Below are positions 3,992 to 5,539 of a stretch of DNA of 5,539 nucleotides, in pieces. The notes under the pieces were generated by a model. The model was not told the origin of the DNA. It did not search any database and saw only the letters and a list, made by a program, of their open reading frames with translations. Both the position numbers and the translations under genes were made by a program. The stretch comes from Hydrogenophaga sp. (GTDB taxonomy: Bacteria; Pseudomonadota; Gammaproteobacteria; Burkholderiales; Burkholderiaceae_C), in the NCBI GenBank assembly GCA_011390855.1, contig JAABRN010000065.1:1-5539 (forward strand). The letters are read 5' to 3'. The number at the start of each line of letters is the position of its first letter. Position 1 is the first letter of the stretch.

Positions 3992-5539
3992 TCAGAAGCC
4001 GCTCTCCCGGATGAAGATCGACGCAGCACGCCGCAAGACGCGCATCAGCAACGCCTCTGGCTGGCCTTCGATCCGCACCCGGACAACCGACAGGCGGGTG
4101 TCTGAAACAGGCTCGTCAAGCGCCACCCGCACACGGAACAAGGCGTCGCGAACCACGGGGACACCCTGTTGCGCCGCTGTGACAGGCCCTTTCACAGTGG
4201 CAATTGGCCCGCCCAGGGTGGCATCGAGCATCGGGGTGGGCAGCACCAGGGTGCGCGACACGTCCACCGACTCGATGCGGCCTTCGATCCAGCGCGGCGG
4301 GTCGCTGAGCTGGCGCACGCGCACAGGCTGCCCGACTTCCAGCCGCCCCAGGTTGGCTTCTGCCACGTAGGCATCGACCACCCACCGTGCGGGGTTGACG
4401 AGCATGCCCAGGGGCTGCAAAGACTTCACCCACACACCGGCAGCCAGCTGATGATCAAGGTCGTACAGCACTCCGTCAAACGGCGCACGCAGGGTGAGCC
4501 TGCCACGCTGGCCGGTGCTCATGCGCTCTTCGGCTTCAAACAACGCCTTTTGTGACGCCAGCAACTGTCGCTGCGATTCGCCGTCGGGCAAACCCATGAG
4601 GCCAGCCATCTGCCGTTCTCGCGACAGCGCCTGCTGCCGGGCCTTTTCCTGGTCGATGCCCAGCGCTTTGGAGTCGAGCGCAAACACCACGTCGCCCTGA
4701 TTGAATTCGCGCCCGGCCGGCAAGGCAACCACCTGCGCCTCAAAGGGGGAATACATGAGCTGCTGCTCTTCGGCGCGCAGCCAGCCGTGCGCGGTGACCT
4801 GAGTGCTGAATGGAATGAGCAACAGTGCGCCAACCACCAACAAAGCCGCCAACCAACCCAGTTTGCGCGAGACCCGGATCTCGCGTTTGCGATCGCGCCA
4901 AACACCCAGCTCCTTCATCACCGGGCGGCCGATGAACCAGTACAGCTCCAGGGCCATCAGCATCAGGCCCAGTGCCTTGAAAAAGAAGAAGTAAACGAGC
5001 AAGGCAATGCCCAGAAACACCACCAGCCTGTACACCCAGGTGACAAGTGCAAAGGCGATCAGCCAACGCCGTTTGCGCCGGGAGAAATTTTCTGGCCATG
5101 CGTCATCGAACCCGAGCAGCGCGCGGCGCAGCGCGGTCTTGGCCAGCGCACCTGAACGCTCGTGCAGGTTGGGCAGATCCAGCAGGTCACTCAGGATGAA
5201 GTAACCGTCGAACCGCATGAACGGACTGGCATTGATCGCCAGCGTCAGCACCCAGCTGGTGGTGGCCAGAAAGAACAGGCCGTTGCGTACCGGGCCGTCC
5301 GGGGCCAGGCTCCAGGCCAGCGTGGCCAGCCCGGCCAGAGCCAGTTCCACCACGATTCCCGCACTGGCAATGGCCAGGCGTTGCCGCGGGTCCTTCAGCC
5401 GCCAGCTCTCACCGGTGTCGGTGTAAAGCATGGGGAACATCACCAGAAAAGCCACGCCCATGTGAGCCACGCGCACACCGTACCGTGTGGCCGCAAACGC
5501 GTGGCCCAGCTCATGCACGGTCTTGGCAAACACAAGGGC
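3992..5539 (-). CDS. M50 (site-2-protease-like) metallopeptidase / HlyD-type adaptor fusion, 5' end missing
   Basis: The gene enters from beyond the right edge; the first start-like codon in the window (GTG at 5533) is internal, with Ala-Leu codons before it. Numbering from that codon, 513 residues remain. The zinc motif HELGH is at 7-11 and the likely third ligand is Asp109 in the SPFMRFDGYF segment (103-112), the pattern of M50 membrane proteases. Hydrophobic stretches near 25-36, 52-75, 84-102, 157-181, 185-201 and 226-243 indicate a multi-pass inner-membrane protein. After the last of these comes a periplasmic HlyD-like part: a first lipoyl half-motif near 250-288 (SPFEAQVVALPAG), a helical spacer around 290-340, a second half (RAPFDGVLYDL, 349-359), then a beta-barrel region to the C-terminus. 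Such hybrids are found near secretion and efflux adaptor genes; the substrate is unknown. The helical spacer is much shorter than in tunnel-forming HlyD proteins. Missing upstream sequence probably holds further membrane segments. Confidence 0.88.
   Translation of the reverse strand, partial: ALVFAKTVHELGHAFAATRYGVRVAHMGVAFLVMFPMLYTDTGESWRLKDPRQRLAIASAGIVVELALAGLATLAWSLAPDGPVRNGLFFLATTSWVLTLAINASPFMRFDGYFILSDLLDLPNLHERSGALAKTALRRALLGFDDAWPENFSRRKRRWLIAFALVTWVYRLVVFLGIALLVYFFFFKALGLMLMALELYWFIGRPVMKELGVWRDRKREIRVSRKLGWLAALLVVGALLLIPFSTQVTAHGWLRAEEQQLMYSPFEAQVVALPAGREFNQGDVVFALDSKALGIDQEKARQQALSRERQMAGLMGLPDGESQRQLLASQKALFEAEERMSTGQRGRLTLRAPFDGVLYDLDHQLAAGVWVKSLQPLGMLVNPARWVVDAYVAEANLGRLEVGQPVRVRQLSDPPRWIEGRIESVDVSRTLVLPTPMLDATLGGPIATVKGPVTAAQQGVPVVRDALFRVRVALDEPVSDTRLSVVRVRIEGQPEALLMRVLRRAASIFIRESGF

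Noticed and set aside
3194..4105. Plus-strand open frame of 303 codons opposite the EEP gene
   Set aside because: It is antisense to a gene with complete EEP active-site motifs, runs through the intergenic spacer into the end of the M50/HlyD gene, and has no recognisable motif.

Overview
The window looks like chromosomal DNA of a GC-rich betaproteobacterium, most likely a member of the Burkholderiales and probably Comamonadaceae (Hydrogenophaga/Acidovorax/Rhodoferax-like). This rests on protein flavour (for example the CMGWRGV-type FolE), strong G/C third-position bias, and a GC-rich intergenic repeat that resembles elements I remember from Comamonadaceae genomes. No database search was possible, so the taxon is an inference.

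All five protein genes lie on the minus strand, so transcription runs from right to left. In that order they are: (1) the 3' part of a membrane protein fusing an M50/site-2-protease-like metalloprotease to a HlyD/biotinyl-lipoyl adaptor domain (3992-5539, 5' end outside the window); (2) a YbhP-like endonuclease/exonuclease/phosphatase (EEP) family protein (3164-3892); (3) a ClsB/YbhO-like two-HKD cardiolipin synthase (1496-2833); (4) GTP cyclohydrolase I, FolE (589 to about 1311); (5) a short stand-alone BLUF blue-light receptor (131-556). Nothing is encoded convincingly on the plus strand.

Two pairs are functionally suggestive. The EEP and ClsB genes match the ybhP-ybhO(clsB) pair of enterobacteria, which points to membrane phospholipid synthesis or remodelling. 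folE and the BLUF gene are separated by only 32 bases and probably share a transcript, placing a flavin photoreceptor behind the first enzyme of folate/pterin synthesis.

The most unusual structure is the 330-base gap between the EEP and clsB genes. It is non-coding, rich in hairpins, and bounded almost exactly by an 18-of-19-base inverted repeat (2842-2860 and 3143-3161). It looks like a miniature inverted-repeat (MITE-like) or other dispersed intergenic element inserted into an otherwise conserved gene pair, with one end only 8 bases from the clsB start codon. The remaining intergenic spaces (1-130, 1312-1495, 3893-3991) hold only weak hairpins or short direct repeats. I saw no tRNA, rRNA, CRISPR array, transposase gene or prophage gene.
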